32,794 nt of DNA, taken from assembly GCA_030681555.1 (NCBI GenBank), contig JAUXRW010000105.1:1-32794 (forward strand), read 5' to 3'. The notes under the pieces are model-generated. The model saw only the letters and a list, made by a program, of their open reading frames with translations. It did not search any database and was not told where the DNA came from. Source of the DNA: Acidimicrobiales bacterium. Lineage in GTDB: Bacteria > Actinomycetota > Acidimicrobiia > Acidimicrobiales > VFJN01. Made by a program: the position numbers and the translations under genes. This document shows positions 31,855 through 32,794 of the stretch, piece by piece. The stretch's first letter is position 1. Every line of letters begins with the position of its first letter.

Positions 31855-32794
<940 letters not shown>

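Overview
The window is a high-GC actinobacterial chromosome segment. It carries the end of the str operon, the whole S10-spc-alpha ribosomal protein supercluster, and the genes that usually follow it in Actinomycetota (rplM-rpsI-glmM-glmS-acpS-nnr-alr-tsaE-tsaB-rimI-tsaD-groES-groEL). Gene order, zinc-type S14 and L24, the cysteine-free S4, an F420/FMN split-barrel enzyme and tandem CIRCE operators all fit this phylum. Acidic tails on L22 and S3 and an oversized GlmS suggest a deep lineage such as Acidimicrobiia, but that is inference. The window opens inside tuf and closes inside groEL.

Layout: 1-912 holds the tuf 3' end (with an in-frame TAG) and rpsJ. 913-2074 breaks the S10 operon: a decayed capA remnant, a reverse-strand PPOX-family gene, then a fresh promoter and leader. 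2075-12043 runs rplC-D-W-B-rpsS-rplV-rpsC-rplP-rpmC-rpsQ-rplN-X-E-rpsN-H-rplF-R-rpsE-rpmD-rplO. 12094-14847 is secY-adk-map. 15281-18671 is infA-rpmJ-rpsM-K-D-rpoA-rplQ, with infA apparently starting at CTG. 18668-20435 is truA-rplM-rpsI. 20535-28183 makes wall precursors and coenzyme-related products (glmM, glmS-like, acpS, nnr, alr). 28193-31560 is udg-tsaE-tsaB-rimI-tsaD. 31753 onward is the heat-shock groES-groEL operon.

The most unusual pattern is in the spacers of the ribosomal operons. At least eight spacers hold a short open frame that starts on or a few bases after the upstream stop codon and ends on or next to the downstream start codon (TGATG, ATGA, TTGA, GTGA or TAG-ATG junctions). 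Four of them (rpsS/rplV, rpsC/rplP, rplN/rplX, rplR/rpsE) are copies of one dispersed repeat of about 100 bases that ends in a Shine-Dalgarno and the start codon of the next gene. Two others (rpsQ/rplN, rpsH/rplF) share a second motif beginning ATGAGCGAGC. They look like repeats that insert at stop/start junctions and keep translation coupled. Other points of interest are a 1142-residue GlmS-like protein with three insertions and an extra C-terminal domain, a His-Asp run in L22, the CTG start of infA, a hairpin covering the rplN start codon, and a uracil-DNA glycosylase in the alr-tsaE interval.

Most genes are joined by overlaps of 1 to 8 bases, so expression is probably strongly coupled. Putative promoters before rplC, infA, rplM and groES share a TTG-type -35, an 18-base spacer and a TANNNT -10.
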